Below, in pieces: positions 50,198-58,945 of a DNA stretch of 64,000 bases; positions within the stretch are counted from its first letter, which is position 1, and every line of letters begins with the position of its first letter. The DNA is taken from assembly GCA_023461035.1 (NCBI GenBank), contig JAEWOD010000042.1, positions 61,564-125,563 of the forward strand, in the 5' to 3' direction. Position numbers and translations under genes: made by a program. The notes under the pieces were generated by a model that was not told the origin of the DNA, did not search any database, and worked only from the letters and a program-made list of their open reading frames with translations. This DNA is from Bacteroidota bacterium (GTDB taxonomy: Bacteria > Bacteroidota > Bacteroidia > Flavobacteriales > Weeksellaceae).

Positions 50198-50797
50198 TTA
50201 GAAATTTTGTACGAAAAGTGCGCCGATGTTCGACACAAATAATTTCACGGCGATGGACAATAAAATAATCCCGAAAACCTTTTTAAATACAGACATAATT
50301 CCCGGACCCAGCATTTTTTCCAAACGCCCGGCATTTCGCAGTACCAAATATACGATAATCATATTGAGGATGATGGCGAGGATGATGTTGATGTCTCCAA
50401 ACTCTGCCCGAAGTGTCAAAACCGTGGTCAGTGAGCCGGCTCCCGCAATCAACGGAAAAGCAATGGGAACGATAGAGGCGGCTTGAGGAGCCGTGTCGCG
50501 ATGAATCTGAATACCGAGAATCAATTCTAATGCGATGATAAAAATGACAAAAGCTCCGGCCACGGCAAAAGATTCGACGTCTATTCCTATGAATGTCAAA
50601 ATTTTTGTTCCAAAAAATAAAAAGGAAACCATAATCAGCCCCGCAACCACCGTTGCTTTTTCTGATTCGATAAATCCGACGCGGCTTCTGATGTTTACTA
50701 AAATGGGTAAACTCCCCAAAATGTCAATCACGGCAAATAAAACCGCAAAACAAGTCCCGATTTCTTTTAAAGAAATTTTTGCGAAAAAATCTGTCAT
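50198..50797 (-). CDS. MarC-family membrane protein
   Basis: Integral inner-membrane protein of 199 residues from ATG 50797, with six hydrophobic segments and the family pattern (IGTCFAVLFAVIDILGSLPI near the N-terminus, SIVPIAFPLIAGAGSLTTV in the middle). The family was once linked to multiple antibiotic resistance, but its function is unknown. The longer upstream frame is not supported, because the -7 box lies within it. Confidence 0.9.
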   Translation of the reverse strand: MTDFFAKISLKEIGTCFAVLFAVIDILGSLPILVNIRSRVGFIESEKATVVAGLIMVSFLFFGTKILTFIGIDVESFAVAGAFVIFIIALELILGIQIHRDTAPQAASIVPIAFPLIAGAGSLTTVLTLRAEFGDINIILAIILNMIIVYLVLRNAGRLEKMLGPGIMSVFKKVFGIILLSIAVKLFVSNIGALFVQNF

Positions 50798-50812
50798 CGT
50801 CCAAAATTTTTG

Positions 50813-50820
50813 CAAAGGTA
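50813..50820 (-). promoter_or_regulatory. TAnnTTTG -7 box of the marC gene
   Basis: TACCTTTG on the minus strand, 15 nt before ATG 50797. Confidence 0.6.
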
Positions 50821-51033
50821 GGAAGGCGAGTTTGATTATGCCCAACCTTATGTGGAAAATTCCTTTTAACCTGAGTTCAATTATTCTTTTAGGTTCCGGT
50901 TAAATTACCCTGAAAACGTGTTGATCCACCGTCGCATTTTTTACTTTTGAACCCCGATGGCGCGGAATCAACTTCATTTAGGTCGGTAAGCTATTGTGAA
51001 CAATCCGAACAATTCAGTAATCAAAAAGTCTCA

Positions 51034-52788
51034 TTATCCCAAAAACTTTTTCCAGATTTCTTCTGTTTCACGGTATTTTTCCATCAGTGATTTTTCCGAA
51101 GCGCCAAATGCATATTTGGATTGTTTACATTCGAGGAGCAATGATTTCCATCGTTCGGCAAGATTTCCATATCGGGTTTGCAGCTTTTCATTGACGGCAT
51201 TTTCCGTAAAACCGGATAAATCCGTTCCGCTGAAATGCATTCCTATTTTTGTCAAAACTTCTTCTTGGAGCGATAAAAAGGAGGAATTATTATTTTGTTT
51301 TGCCAAAGATTTCAGTTCGTCTAATTTGCTGTTTATCTGAGATTTAAACTGAGAATTCAATTGTTTTTCACTAAGGACTTTTTCGGTTGATTTCGGACTT
51401 TGATTTTTTCTTTTCCACCAGAAAATCAAACCACCCAGCACAACCAATCCGCCCAGCGCAAACCAAATCCAATTGTTTTCTTTGGTTACCGTTTTCACAA
51501 CTTTGTCTTTTACTTTTGTGATTTGTTGTGGAACGATTGCCGGATCAAAGGTCGTTGAATCTGTCCGGACATGATCGGACAATTCTTGGTTTTCCTGCAC
51601 CGTGTCTTTTTTTGGCGGCTCAGGGCCTTCCACTGAAAGGGTAAAAGGTTTGGTTTGAAGTGTAATGTATTTTTCTTTTGACGGATCAAAATAATTAAAA
51701 ACCAAGGGGCCGATTTTATAATCACCACCATATTGTGGCACCAGCACATGTTTTTCTTCCACAGCTCCTTTCATGCCGGAAGGCCTGATTTCAAAAGCCT
51801 CTTTCTTTTTGGGCGCATAGGTTTCGATGTGTTCCGGAACGGAAACCGCAGGAGTTTTTAGGGTATTTAAATTTCCCGCCCCCACAACTTCCACTTCTAA
51901 ATTGACGGCTTCGTTGGCTTTGACTTCTTTTTTTGAAAGCGAAGCATTTAGTTTATAATTTCCAATAGCACCACTAAAATTTTCGGGTTTTCCCGGTGGT
52001 AAGTTCCTCACTTTTAGGCGAATCGGATCAGAAGTCAATTGAACATTTTCGGCTCCGTAATATCCCGAAATTAAAACATTTATCGCAAAAGGATCGATTT
52101 CTATTTCGCCGGGCTTTTGTGGAAACAAAACATAGCGCGCCAATACTTTTTGGATAAAAGTAGTGCCGTTAATCAAAACCTGTCTCTCATCATCATCCAA
52201 GGATTCGCTGACATATTTTGCCAATAAATTATTGAAATCCGGTTCCTGGTAATTTCGAATCCGATGCAGAATAGAATAATCACGCGAATAAATTTTCACG
52301 GTCAAAATCACCTCTTGATTCAAATATGGATTTTCCTCCGATACTTCCGTTGTGATAAAAGCACCCTGTAATCGTTTTCCTCCTTGGGTTTTAGGTTTCA
52401 AACCTTTTTTGACCGAAATCTTGATGGGGTTGGTTTTATAGCGTTTTCCGTCGATGGTGATGGTTGCACTTCCGATGGTATATTCGCCTTCTTTATCGGC
52501 TACCAAAACGACTTCAATCCCCGATTGGTTAAAAGCATTTCCATTTATGAATTGAAAGCTGTTAATTTGAGATTCTCCCAAACGGTTTAATTCTCCAAAA
52601 TCAGGCATTTTCAGCGGTTTGTCAACCGAAAGATTTTCTTGCCCATAAGTCAGGACAAATTGAATAACAAAACGCTCGTTTACAGAAATTTCAGTTTTGC
52701 TGGCCTGACTTTTAAACGTGATTTCCTGCCCCCGTGAAAAATTCGCGGAGCAAAAAAGAATCATTAAAAGAAAAATATGTTTCGGCAT
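51034..52788 (-). CDS. batD: BatD-family protein (aerotolerance operon)
   Basis: Protein of 584 residues with a signal peptide (MPKHIFLLMILFCSANFSRG), a large periplasmic beta-rich region of the oxygen-tolerance BatD family (LQGAFITTEVSEENPYLNQE; GAIGNYKLNASLSKKEVKAN), and a transmembrane segment near residue 440 (WIWFALGGLVVLGGLIFWW) followed by a cytoplasmic helical tail. I start at ATG 52788, which overlaps the preceding stop as TGATG. It is the last gene of the Bat operon. Confidence 0.9.
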   Translation of the reverse strand: MPKHIFLLMILFCSANFSRGQEITFKSQASKTEISVNERFVIQFVLTYGQENLSVDKPLKMPDFGELNRLGESQINSFQFINGNAFNQSGIEVVLVADKEGEYTIGSATITIDGKRYKTNPIKISVKKGLKPKTQGGKRLQGAFITTEVSEENPYLNQEVILTVKIYSRDYSILHRIRNYQEPDFNNLLAKYVSESLDDDERQVLINGTTFIQKVLARYVLFPQKPGEIEIDPFAINVLISGYYGAENVQLTSDPIRLKVRNLPPGKPENFSGAIGNYKLNASLSKKEVKANEAVNLEVEVVGAGNLNTLKTPAVSVPEHIETYAPKKKEAFEIRPSGMKGAVEEKHVLVPQYGGDYKIGPLVFNYFDPSKEKYITLQTKPFTLSVEGPEPPKKDTVQENQELSDHVRTDSTTFDPAIVPQQITKVKDKVVKTVTKENNWIWFALGGLVVLGGLIFWWKRKNQSPKSTEKVLSEKQLNSQFKSQINSKLDELKSLAKQNNNSSFLSLQEEVLTKIGMHFSGTDLSGFTENAVNEKLQTRYGNLAERWKSLLLECKQSKYAFGASEKSLMEKYRETEEIWKKFLG

Positions 52789-53615
52789 CACCAATCTTTT
52801 TCCGTATTAACCCTCACTTTTTTTGCCTTTTGGCTGATTATTTTTTTCAGTGTTTCTTGTTCTTGTTGTCGAAGCGCATCGAGTAAACCCTCTTGTCTTT
52901 CTGTATTCATCGGCTGGGATGAATTTTTCCCTTTTCCGTCATCACCCTTTGTGATTTTTTGGTTTTGAGGAGTTTCTCCCTCGCCTTCTTCATCTCCGTT
53001 CTGACCGCCTTCCTGATTTCCGTTTTGGTTTTGAGGTTTTGATTCTTCGCCGTTTTCTCCTTTATCGTCTTTATCTTGTTTCTCCGAATTCTCTTGGTTT
53101 TCGTTTTGTTTGTCTTTTGAATCCTTCTGGTTTTCCTCGTTTTTTTGGTCTTTGTTTTTTTCTTCTTCTTGTTTTTCCAGAAGTTTTCTTGCTAAAGCAT
53201 AATTGTAACGGGTCTGATCATCATAAGGATTTAATTTTAAAGCCTCTTTTAGATTGGCAACAGCTTTTTCTGCATCATTTTCATCCAGATAGCTTTTCCC
53301 GATATTGTGATAAGCTTTGTGTCTGTCTGATTTTGTGGCTTGGGAATTTTGTATTACCCGATCATAATGGACGCGAGCTTCGTCCATGCGTTTTTGTTTG
53401 TAAAGCGCATTTCCCAAATTATAATTGGCCTTGATAGAATTAGAATCCTCTGAAAGTGCGATTTTATATTGAGCTTCCGATTTGGCAAAATCCCCTTCCA
53501 TATAACGCTGATTTCCATTGATGACATAGTCTTTTGCGTCCGATTTCTGAGCGAAAACGGCATTTAGAGTATGTATCAGTAAAAGAAAAGTCAGTATATG
53601 TTTTATCATAGGCAT
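52788..53615 (-). CDS. batC: TPR protein of the Bat operon (BatC/BatE type)
   Basis: Protein of 275 residues: signal peptide, then three TPR units over ~28-140 (YMEGDFAKSEAQYKIAL, IKANYNLGNALYKQKRMDEA, AYHNIGKSYLDENDAEKAV), and a long low-complexity region of ~90 residues very rich in Gln, Asn, Lys, Glu and Asp. That region is probably disordered. It overlaps batD by a TGATG junction and follows batB by 13 nt. Naming as batC or batE varies between species. Confidence 0.85.
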   Translation of the reverse strand: MPMIKHILTFLLLIHTLNAVFAQKSDAKDYVINGNQRYMEGDFAKSEAQYKIALSEDSNSIKANYNLGNALYKQKRMDEARVHYDRVIQNSQATKSDRHKAYHNIGKSYLDENDAEKAVANLKEALKLNPYDDQTRYNYALARKLLEKQEEEKNKDQKNEENQKDSKDKQNENQENSEKQDKDDKGENGEESKPQNQNGNQEGGQNGDEEGEGETPQNQKITKGDDGKGKNSSQPMNTERQEGLLDALRQQEQETLKKIISQKAKKVRVNTEKDW

Positions 53616-53628
53616 TATGTGGACAAAA

Positions 53629-54639
53629 CTATTGTTTTTTGTTGTTAAAAAGTTTATGCTCAGTTGTTAAAGTATCTATAAAAATAAAAATCAATGCAAA
53701 TGCCAGCAACCACTGAAAAATGTGTTTTTTGTCTTTGCTCATGGCCATATCCTGTACTTCTTTGTCAAGTGATGCCAAATAACTGTGCAATTTATCAATC
53801 GCATCTTGGGTTTGGTTGACGCGGATGTAAAATCCGGAGGTGGATTTGGCCAGAGATTGCATAGAGCCTTCTACCAATTTTGAAATAACGGTTTCGCCGT
53901 AGCGGTCCATTTTGAATTCTTCATATCCGCCGACATCCATCGGTATCGGCCCGCCGTTTGGCGTTCCTATGCCTATGGTAGCGATGTGAATATTTTTGTC
54001 TTTTGCGATTTGGACAGCCTTTGAAACGCTGTCCTCATTGTCTTCTCCATCTGAAAGAATTACTAAAAGTTTTCCGGTAGTCGGTGCATTTTCAAACATT
54101 TCAGAGGCTTTCAGTATAACGGATGAAAAATTGGTTCCTTGTTGCGAAATCAATTCAGGGCTTGCGCTGTTTATGTAGGACAGGATCGCGCTGTAATCAT
54201 TTGTTAAAGGCGAAATCGAATAAGCATCTGCCGCAAAAACAATTAAACCCACACGATCTCCTCCCAACCGGTTTACCGATTCCGAAATGATTTTTTTGGC
54301 GCGTTCCAAACGGCTCGGCACCACATCTTCCGCATTCATACTGTTGGACAAATCCAATGCATAAATGATGTCGATTCCCTCCCGTTTGATTTTGACTTCT
54401 TCCTCCCCCAAAAGAGGATCCATTAACGCCAAAACAATTAGAATCAATCCTATCAAAACCAACATTAATTTCAAAAAGTAACGGGAGCCGGAAGCTGACG
54501 GAAATAATTGCGGGATCAGGTGTGAATCTGCAAATTTTTCTCTTGTTTTTTTGCGCCAATTCCGCACGTAAATCGCCAGCCCAATGAAAATGGGAATCCA
54601 TAAAAACCAAATGCTATTTTCAGGTGTAGCCCAGCTCAT
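53629..54639 (-). CDS. batB: BatB-type von Willebrand factor A protein
   Basis: Protein of 336 residues: two N-terminal hydrophobic segments (~8-25 and ~58-75), a VWA domain from ~88 with the metal-ion-dependent adhesion site DLSNSMNAED and the threonine/aspartate sites SQQGTNFSS and VILSDGEDNED, and a C-terminal transmembrane helix (WLLAFALIFIFIDTL). It works with BatA and the MoxR ATPase in the membrane; the operon is linked to stress and oxygen tolerance. The start overlaps the batA stop by one base. Confidence 0.92.
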   Translation of the reverse strand: MSWATPENSIWFLWIPIFIGLAIYVRNWRKKTREKFADSHLIPQLFPSASGSRYFLKLMLVLIGLILIVLALMDPLLGEEEVKIKREGIDIIYALDLSNSMNAEDVVPSRLERAKKIISESVNRLGGDRVGLIVFAADAYSISPLTNDYSAILSYINSASPELISQQGTNFSSVILKASEMFENAPTTGKLLVILSDGEDNEDSVSKAVQIAKDKNIHIATIGIGTPNGGPIPMDVGGYEEFKMDRYGETVISKLVEGSMQSLAKSTSGFYIRVNQTQDAIDKLHSYLASLDKEVQDMAMSKDKKHIFQWLLAFALIFIFIDTLTTEHKLFNNKKQ

Positions 54640-55655
54640 CAGGTCAATTCTTTAAAAAGGGTTTTACGTAAAATGAATTCCGCACACAGTAAAATCAAAG
54701 CCCAAGTTAAGAACTTCGCAAAAAGCTCGGTATAATTATAATATTTGATTTCGTTTATTTCGGTTTTTTCCATTTGGTCAATTTGATGGTAAATTTGTTC
54801 CAAAGACTCGTTGTCGGTTGCGCGGAAATATTCGCCACCGGTTTGGCCCGCTATAAATTTTAATAAAGGTTCATCAATCTCCACGGGTTCCATGGTAAAA
54901 ATCAATTCACCCGTAAAAGGATCTTGTTGGGTGGGAAATGGAGCTCTTCCGTTGGTTCCAACCCCGATTGTGTAAACTTTTATATTTTTATTTACCGCAA
55001 TTTGTGTGGCATCTTGCGGCGAAATATATAATAAATCATTTCGGTAATCGATAGATTCCACGCCGTCGGTAATCAGGATGATGACTTTACTCGCCGCTTT
55101 ACTGTCGGCCAAATGATTGATTGCCGTTGCTAACCCAACGCCGATTGCCGTTCCTTGCGATAATTCCTGTGTTTCAAGTTTTCGAATTTCCTGAATCAAA
55201 ACTTTATGGTCGGTGGTCAAAGGAACTTTTGCGATGGCTTCTCCCGAATAAGCAACCAAACCGATGCGATCCGTCGGACGGTCAATCGAAAAGCTTTCTG
55301 CCACTTTTTTTAAAGCCTCCAAACGGTCAGGCTTTAAATCTTTTGCCAGCATACTGAGCGAGGTATCCACGACCATCAGGATATCAATTCCCTTGTCGGA
55401 TTTCACGGTGGAGGACATTTCCACGATTTGCGGCCGGGCCAAAGCTATCACCATAAATGCAATAGCCAAAAGACGCAAAACAAATAATAATGGTTTGAAT
55501 TTGGCAATTAGACTGTCTGAATCTTCAAAAGGTTTTAAAGACGAAATTTTCAATGCATTTTCCGGCTTTTTTCTTTTGATTCGCAAGAAAACAAGCATCG
55601 GAATCAACAGAAGCAGCAAAAGTAACCATGGATTTTGAAATTCGAAATTTCCCAT
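54639..55655 (-). CDS. batA: BatA-type von Willebrand factor A protein
   Basis: Protein of 338 residues with the same layout as BatB: hydrophobic segments at ~10-25 and ~57-75, VWA site VDTSLSMLAKDL with SQGTAIGVGLAT and LITDGVESIDYR, and a C-terminal transmembrane helix (FLTWALILLCAEFIL). Its start and stop overlap both neighbours by one base, showing tight translational coupling. Confidence 0.93.
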   Translation of the reverse strand: MGNFEFQNPWLLLLLLLIPMLVFLRIKRKKPENALKISSLKPFEDSDSLIAKFKPLLFVLRLLAIAFMVIALARPQIVEMSSTVKSDKGIDILMVVDTSLSMLAKDLKPDRLEALKKVAESFSIDRPTDRIGLVAYSGEAIAKVPLTTDHKVLIQEIRKLETQELSQGTAIGVGLATAINHLADSKAASKVIILITDGVESIDYRNDLLYISPQDATQIAVNKNIKVYTIGVGTNGRAPFPTQQDPFTGELIFTMEPVEIDEPLLKFIAGQTGGEYFRATDNESLEQIYHQIDQMEKTEINEIKYYNYTELFAKFLTWALILLCAEFILRKTLFKELT

Positions 55656-56650
55656 TACGTAATTTTTCTGTATTTCTCGTTTGGCTTTAACTCCTGAACG
55701 GTTTCATCTTCCAGTTCCAAAGGTTTGATTTTTTCAACGATATCTTCCACCCATTTTCGATAAAATTCATTTCGGCCTTCTTCGGGAATGGCTTTGGCAA
55801 ATTTTACCAAATCGGATTCATATAAAAATTCTTTTAATTGATCCAATTGGTTTTTGTCCAAATGGGTCGTTTTCCGGAAATGATTGACCAAATCGTCTGA
55901 TAACAATTCCAACGAGGAAAAATGAAATACTTTACCTAAATATCTTCTCAATACAAATGATAATTCGGAGTAATAAGGATTGATTTGTCCCTTTGCCGGA
56001 TAATTTTTCTTATCCAGATTTTTCAGAGCATCTTTGGCCTCTTCATAAGGTGTTTTCGGGGTTTTGGCGATGATGTCTTTTCGCTTTTTGTCCCGTAGAA
56101 ACAAAATGGCGACAATCAGCAGCGCTAAAAAAACCAAAGCTCCGATTGCAAAATATATCCAGTATTTATCCCAATAATCTTTCCAGGTATATTCCTCTTC
56201 CATAATCGGTTTGATGGGGAATCCGGCGAGATTGGCAGAGTCGATTTTGACTTCATCCACTTTGATTTGGAAAGAATGTGAGAGCAATGTGTCATCACCC
56301 ACCACAACCGGTAGCGAACGGATTAAAAATTCACCCGGATCAAAACTTGTCAGTGTCAGATGCTGTACCAGTTTTTTCTTTTCTCCCTCAAAAAGCGTGT
56401 CGATTTTCTGATCCAAAATTTCTATGTGAAAACTGATTGTGTCTTTCACTTCCGGCAGTCGAACCGTGGTTTTTCCATCCAAAAGCACGATCAAACTGTA
56501 ATGGATAGGCTCCCCGATTTTGATGTGCATAGTATCTATTTTGGTGTCAATTTGACCAAATGAAAAAACAGAAAACAGCAAAAAGAGAACCGAAAGAAAC
56601 TCCCTTCTCCCAACCTCCATCTTCCATCCTCTGACATTTCTCCTCATCAT
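55655..56650 (-). CDS. Membrane protein of the Bat operon (unnamed)
   Basis: Protein of 331 residues: a signal-like segment (REFLSVLFLLFSVFSFG), a beta-rich extracytoplasmic domain (~40-160), one transmembrane segment (WIYFAIGALVFLALLIVAIL), and a cytoplasmic helical domain with SFVLRRYLGKVFHFSSLELL. It occupies the place of the DUF4381-like gene usual between DUF58 and batA. Its ATG overlaps the DUF58 stop by 4 nt. Its role is presumably with the VWA proteins; this is inference. Confidence 0.82.
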   Translation of the reverse strand: MMRRNVRGWKMEVGRREFLSVLFLLFSVFSFGQIDTKIDTMHIKIGEPIHYSLIVLLDGKTTVRLPEVKDTISFHIEILDQKIDTLFEGEKKKLVQHLTLTSFDPGEFLIRSLPVVVGDDTLLSHSFQIKVDEVKIDSANLAGFPIKPIMEEEYTWKDYWDKYWIYFAIGALVFLALLIVAILFLRDKKRKDIIAKTPKTPYEEAKDALKNLDKKNYPAKGQINPYYSELSFVLRRYLGKVFHFSSLELLSDDLVNHFRKTTHLDKNQLDQLKEFLYESDLVKFAKAIPEEGRNEFYRKWVEDIVEKIKPLELEDETVQELKPNEKYRKIT

Positions 56651-57522
56651 TTCACCGAATGTTTTTTAAAATAATTCAACAAAGGTTTGATGTAATCCTC
56701 ATCTGTGCGTATGGTCAGGTTTCCCGCTCCGGCAACGTTGAATTGTTGGTTAAATTCATAAGCCATTTGGGCATAAAAATCCTTGTATTTTTTACGGATC
56801 TGAGCCGATGAAGTATTGATGAATTTTCGTTCACCGGTTTCCGCATCTACCAATCTCACAATTCCCAAATCGGGTATTTCGGTTTCTTTTTCATCATAAA
56901 TCCGGATTCCGGTCAGGTCGTGTTTTTTAGCCGCAATTTTCAGGTTTTTCAGATAACCGCTTTGATCCATAAAATCTGAAAGTATAAAGACATTGGCCTT
57001 TCTTTTAAAGGTGTCCATCAAAAACCGAAGTGCTCCGGCGAGATTATTCTCTTTGTTTTTTGGCTCGTAGTTGACCAATTCACGGATGATTCTCAATACA
57101 TGTTTTTTACCTTTTTTGGGTGGAATAAACAATTCGATTTCTTCCGAAAAAAGAATTAACCCCACCTTGTCATTGTAGGTAATCGCCGAAATGGCAAGAG
57201 TAGCACAGATTTCCGCAATGGTATCAGATTTGAATTGCTTTCGGGTTCCAAAATTCTCTGAACCGCTTACATCCACCATCAATACCATGGTCAGTTCACG
57301 TTCTTCTTCAAAAACTTTGACATAAGGTTCGTTAAAATGAGCCGTTTTGTTCCAGTCAATGTTCCGGATATCATCGCCGTATTGGTAAGGACGAATTTCA
57401 GAAAAAATCATCCCGCGCCCCTTGAAGGAACTTTGGTATTCGCCTAAAAACAGATTATTGGCTTTCCGCCGGCTTTTCAGCTCAATCCGTTTGACTTTTT
57501 TGATGATTTCTTTGGTGTCCAA
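56647..57522 (-). CDS. DUF58 domain protein of the Bat operon
   Basis: Cytoplasmic protein of 291 residues. DUF58 signature FSEIRPYQYGDDIRNIDWN, then a VWA-like core with VDVSGSENFGTRKQ and FILSDFMDQSGY. It pairs with MoxR-type ATPases in nearly all such operons. It is separated from moxR by 72 nt containing short repeats of AAGTTTCA and TCTAACTTCT type. Confidence 0.92.
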   Translation of the reverse strand: MDTKEIIKKVKRIELKSRRKANNLFLGEYQSSFKGRGMIFSEIRPYQYGDDIRNIDWNKTAHFNEPYVKVFEEERELTMVLMVDVSGSENFGTRKQFKSDTIAEICATLAISAITYNDKVGLILFSEEIELFIPPKKGKKHVLRIIRELVNYEPKNKENNLAGALRFLMDTFKRKANVFILSDFMDQSGYLKNLKIAAKKHDLTGIRIYDEKETEIPDLGIVRLVDAETGERKFINTSSAQIRKKYKDFYAQMAYEFNQQFNVAGAGNLTIRTDEDYIKPLLNYFKKHSVK

Positions 57523-57594
57523 TTGGAGTTTAAAGTTTCAGGTTCAAAGTTTCAAGTTAATTCTAACTTCTGATTTCTAACTTCTAAATTTATT
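57523..57594. repeat. Short repeats between moxR and the DUF58 gene
   Basis: This spacer holds imperfect direct repeats: AAGTTTCAGGTT and AAGTTTCAAGTT, then TCTAACTTCT twice. Such simple repeats are common between flavobacterial genes; no function is evident. Confidence 0.5.
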
Positions 57595-58599
57595 TTAAGG
57601 AATCGGAACAGCATTTAAAATCTCGTCGATTATTTTATCGGCCGAAATATTTTCGGCTTCCGCCTCATAGCTTAACCCGATTCTGTGACGCAAAACCTCT
57701 TTGCTCATCGCTCTCACATCCTCCGGAATCACATAAGCTCTTCTTCTCAAAAACGCATAAACCCTTGCCGCCAAAGCCAAATTGATGCTTCCCCGAGGTG
57801 ATGCTCCAAACGAAATCAGCGGTGATAGTTTGGACAGGTTATATTCCTGAGGAAAACGGGTCGCCGAAATAATATCGAGAATGTATCGTTCGATTTTTTC
57901 GTCCATATAGACTTTTTTCACGATTTCTCTTGCACGGAGAATTTCCTGAAGATCAATTACTTTTTCTATTTTCGGGAAACTGTCGTCTATGCTGTTTCGA
58001 AGTACAAGCTTTTCGGCTTCACGATTTGGATAGGTAATCACGGTTTTTAACATAAAACGGTCAACCTGCGCTTCAGGGAGCGGATAAGTCCCTTCCTGCT
58101 CCACCGGATTTTGAGTAGCCAAAACCAAAAAAGGATTTTCCAGCCGGTGCGTATCGTCGCCTATCGTCACTTGTTTTTCCTGCATGGCTTCCAGCAGGGC
58201 AGATTGTACTTTTGCGGGAGAACGATTGATTTCGTCTGCCAGTACAAAGTTGGCGAAAATAGGTCCTTTTTTTATTTTGAAATCATTTTCCTTGATGTTG
58301 TAAATAAGTGTCCCCACCACGTCAGCCGGTAATAAGTCCGGTGTAAATTGGATACGGGAAAAAGAACCGTTTACAGCTTCTGAAAGGGATTTGATGGCCA
58401 AAGTTTTGGCAAGTCCGGGTACGCCTTCCAGCAAAATATGTCCGTTGGAAAGCATCCCGATGAGCAAGCTTTCCACCATTTTTTCCTGTCCGATTACTTT
58501 TTTGTTGATTTCGTTGGAAAGCCTGTAAATGGATTGGCTTTCTCTTTCTATTTCTTCACTGACTTGTCTGATGTCATTTGAGGTCAGGTCGTTTTGCAT
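57595..58599 (-). CDS. moxR: MoxR-family AAA+ ATPase
   Basis: First gene of the Bat operon, a chaperone-like AAA+ ATPase of 334 residues from ATG 58599 (a GTG at 58617 is possible). Walker A is LLEGVPGLAKTLAIK, Walker B FVLADEINRSPAKVQSALLEAM, sensor 1 LATQNPVEQEGTYPLPEAQ, and the arginine of sensor 2 lies in GASPRGSINLA. MoxR proteins remodel VWA-domain partners, here BatA and BatB. Confidence 0.95.
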   Translation of the reverse strand: MQNDLTSNDIRQVSEEIERESQSIYRLSNEINKKVIGQEKMVESLLIGMLSNGHILLEGVPGLAKTLAIKSLSEAVNGSFSRIQFTPDLLPADVVGTLIYNIKENDFKIKKGPIFANFVLADEINRSPAKVQSALLEAMQEKQVTIGDDTHRLENPFLVLATQNPVEQEGTYPLPEAQVDRFMLKTVITYPNREAEKLVLRNSIDDSFPKIEKVIDLQEILRAREIVKKVYMDEKIERYILDIISATRFPQEYNLSKLSPLISFGASPRGSINLALAARVYAFLRRRAYVIPEDVRAMSKEVLRHRIGLSYEAEAENISADKIIDEILNAVPIP

Positions 58600-58623
58600 C
58601 TTGTTTGATTTAAGCACGCTAAG

Positions 58624-58640
58624 TTGGACAATTTGTCCAA
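58624..58640. promoter_or_regulatory. Operator-like palindrome upstream of moxR
   Basis: TTGGACAATTTGTCCAA is two perfect 8-bp arms around one base, 25 nt before the moxR ATG. Its size and place suit a dimeric repressor binding site for the Bat operon; no regulator is identified. Confidence 0.55.
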
Positions 58641-58918
58641 TTCTTTGCGCTAATTTATTGATAGAATTATGTTAAAGTTTGTTAAGGAATAATTCAAGGC
58701 GAAATTAAGCATAAAACCAAATTCAAATTCAAATTTTTTATATTTAAATGTCTGAGATTTAGTATTTCAAAATGTAAGAATAAGAAGTTTTTTAGTAAAC
58801 ATCAGAATTCAAATTATTTGAATGTAAGTAGTTGCAAATGAATTTTTTGTAAAATATGTCAGCAAAAGAATCAATAGGCATAAACATGGAATTATGATTA
58901 ATAACCCGATGAAAACTC

Positions 58919-58926
58919 TATCTTTG
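58919..58926 (+). promoter_or_regulatory. TAnnTTTG -7 box of the TPR/AraC regulator
   Basis: TATCTTTG, 19 nt before ATG 58946. Confidence 0.55.
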
Positions 58927-58945
58927 TTCTGATGAGCAAGATCAA

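Larger units (their letters stand above)
58600..58945. other. Divergent intergenic region upstream of moxR
   Basis: This 346-nt AT-rich spacer between the divergent moxR and the TPR/AraC regulator holds an operator-like palindrome (58624-58640) on the moxR side and a -7 box (58919-58926) on the other. No small gene or RNA was recognised in the middle. Confidence 0.6.
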
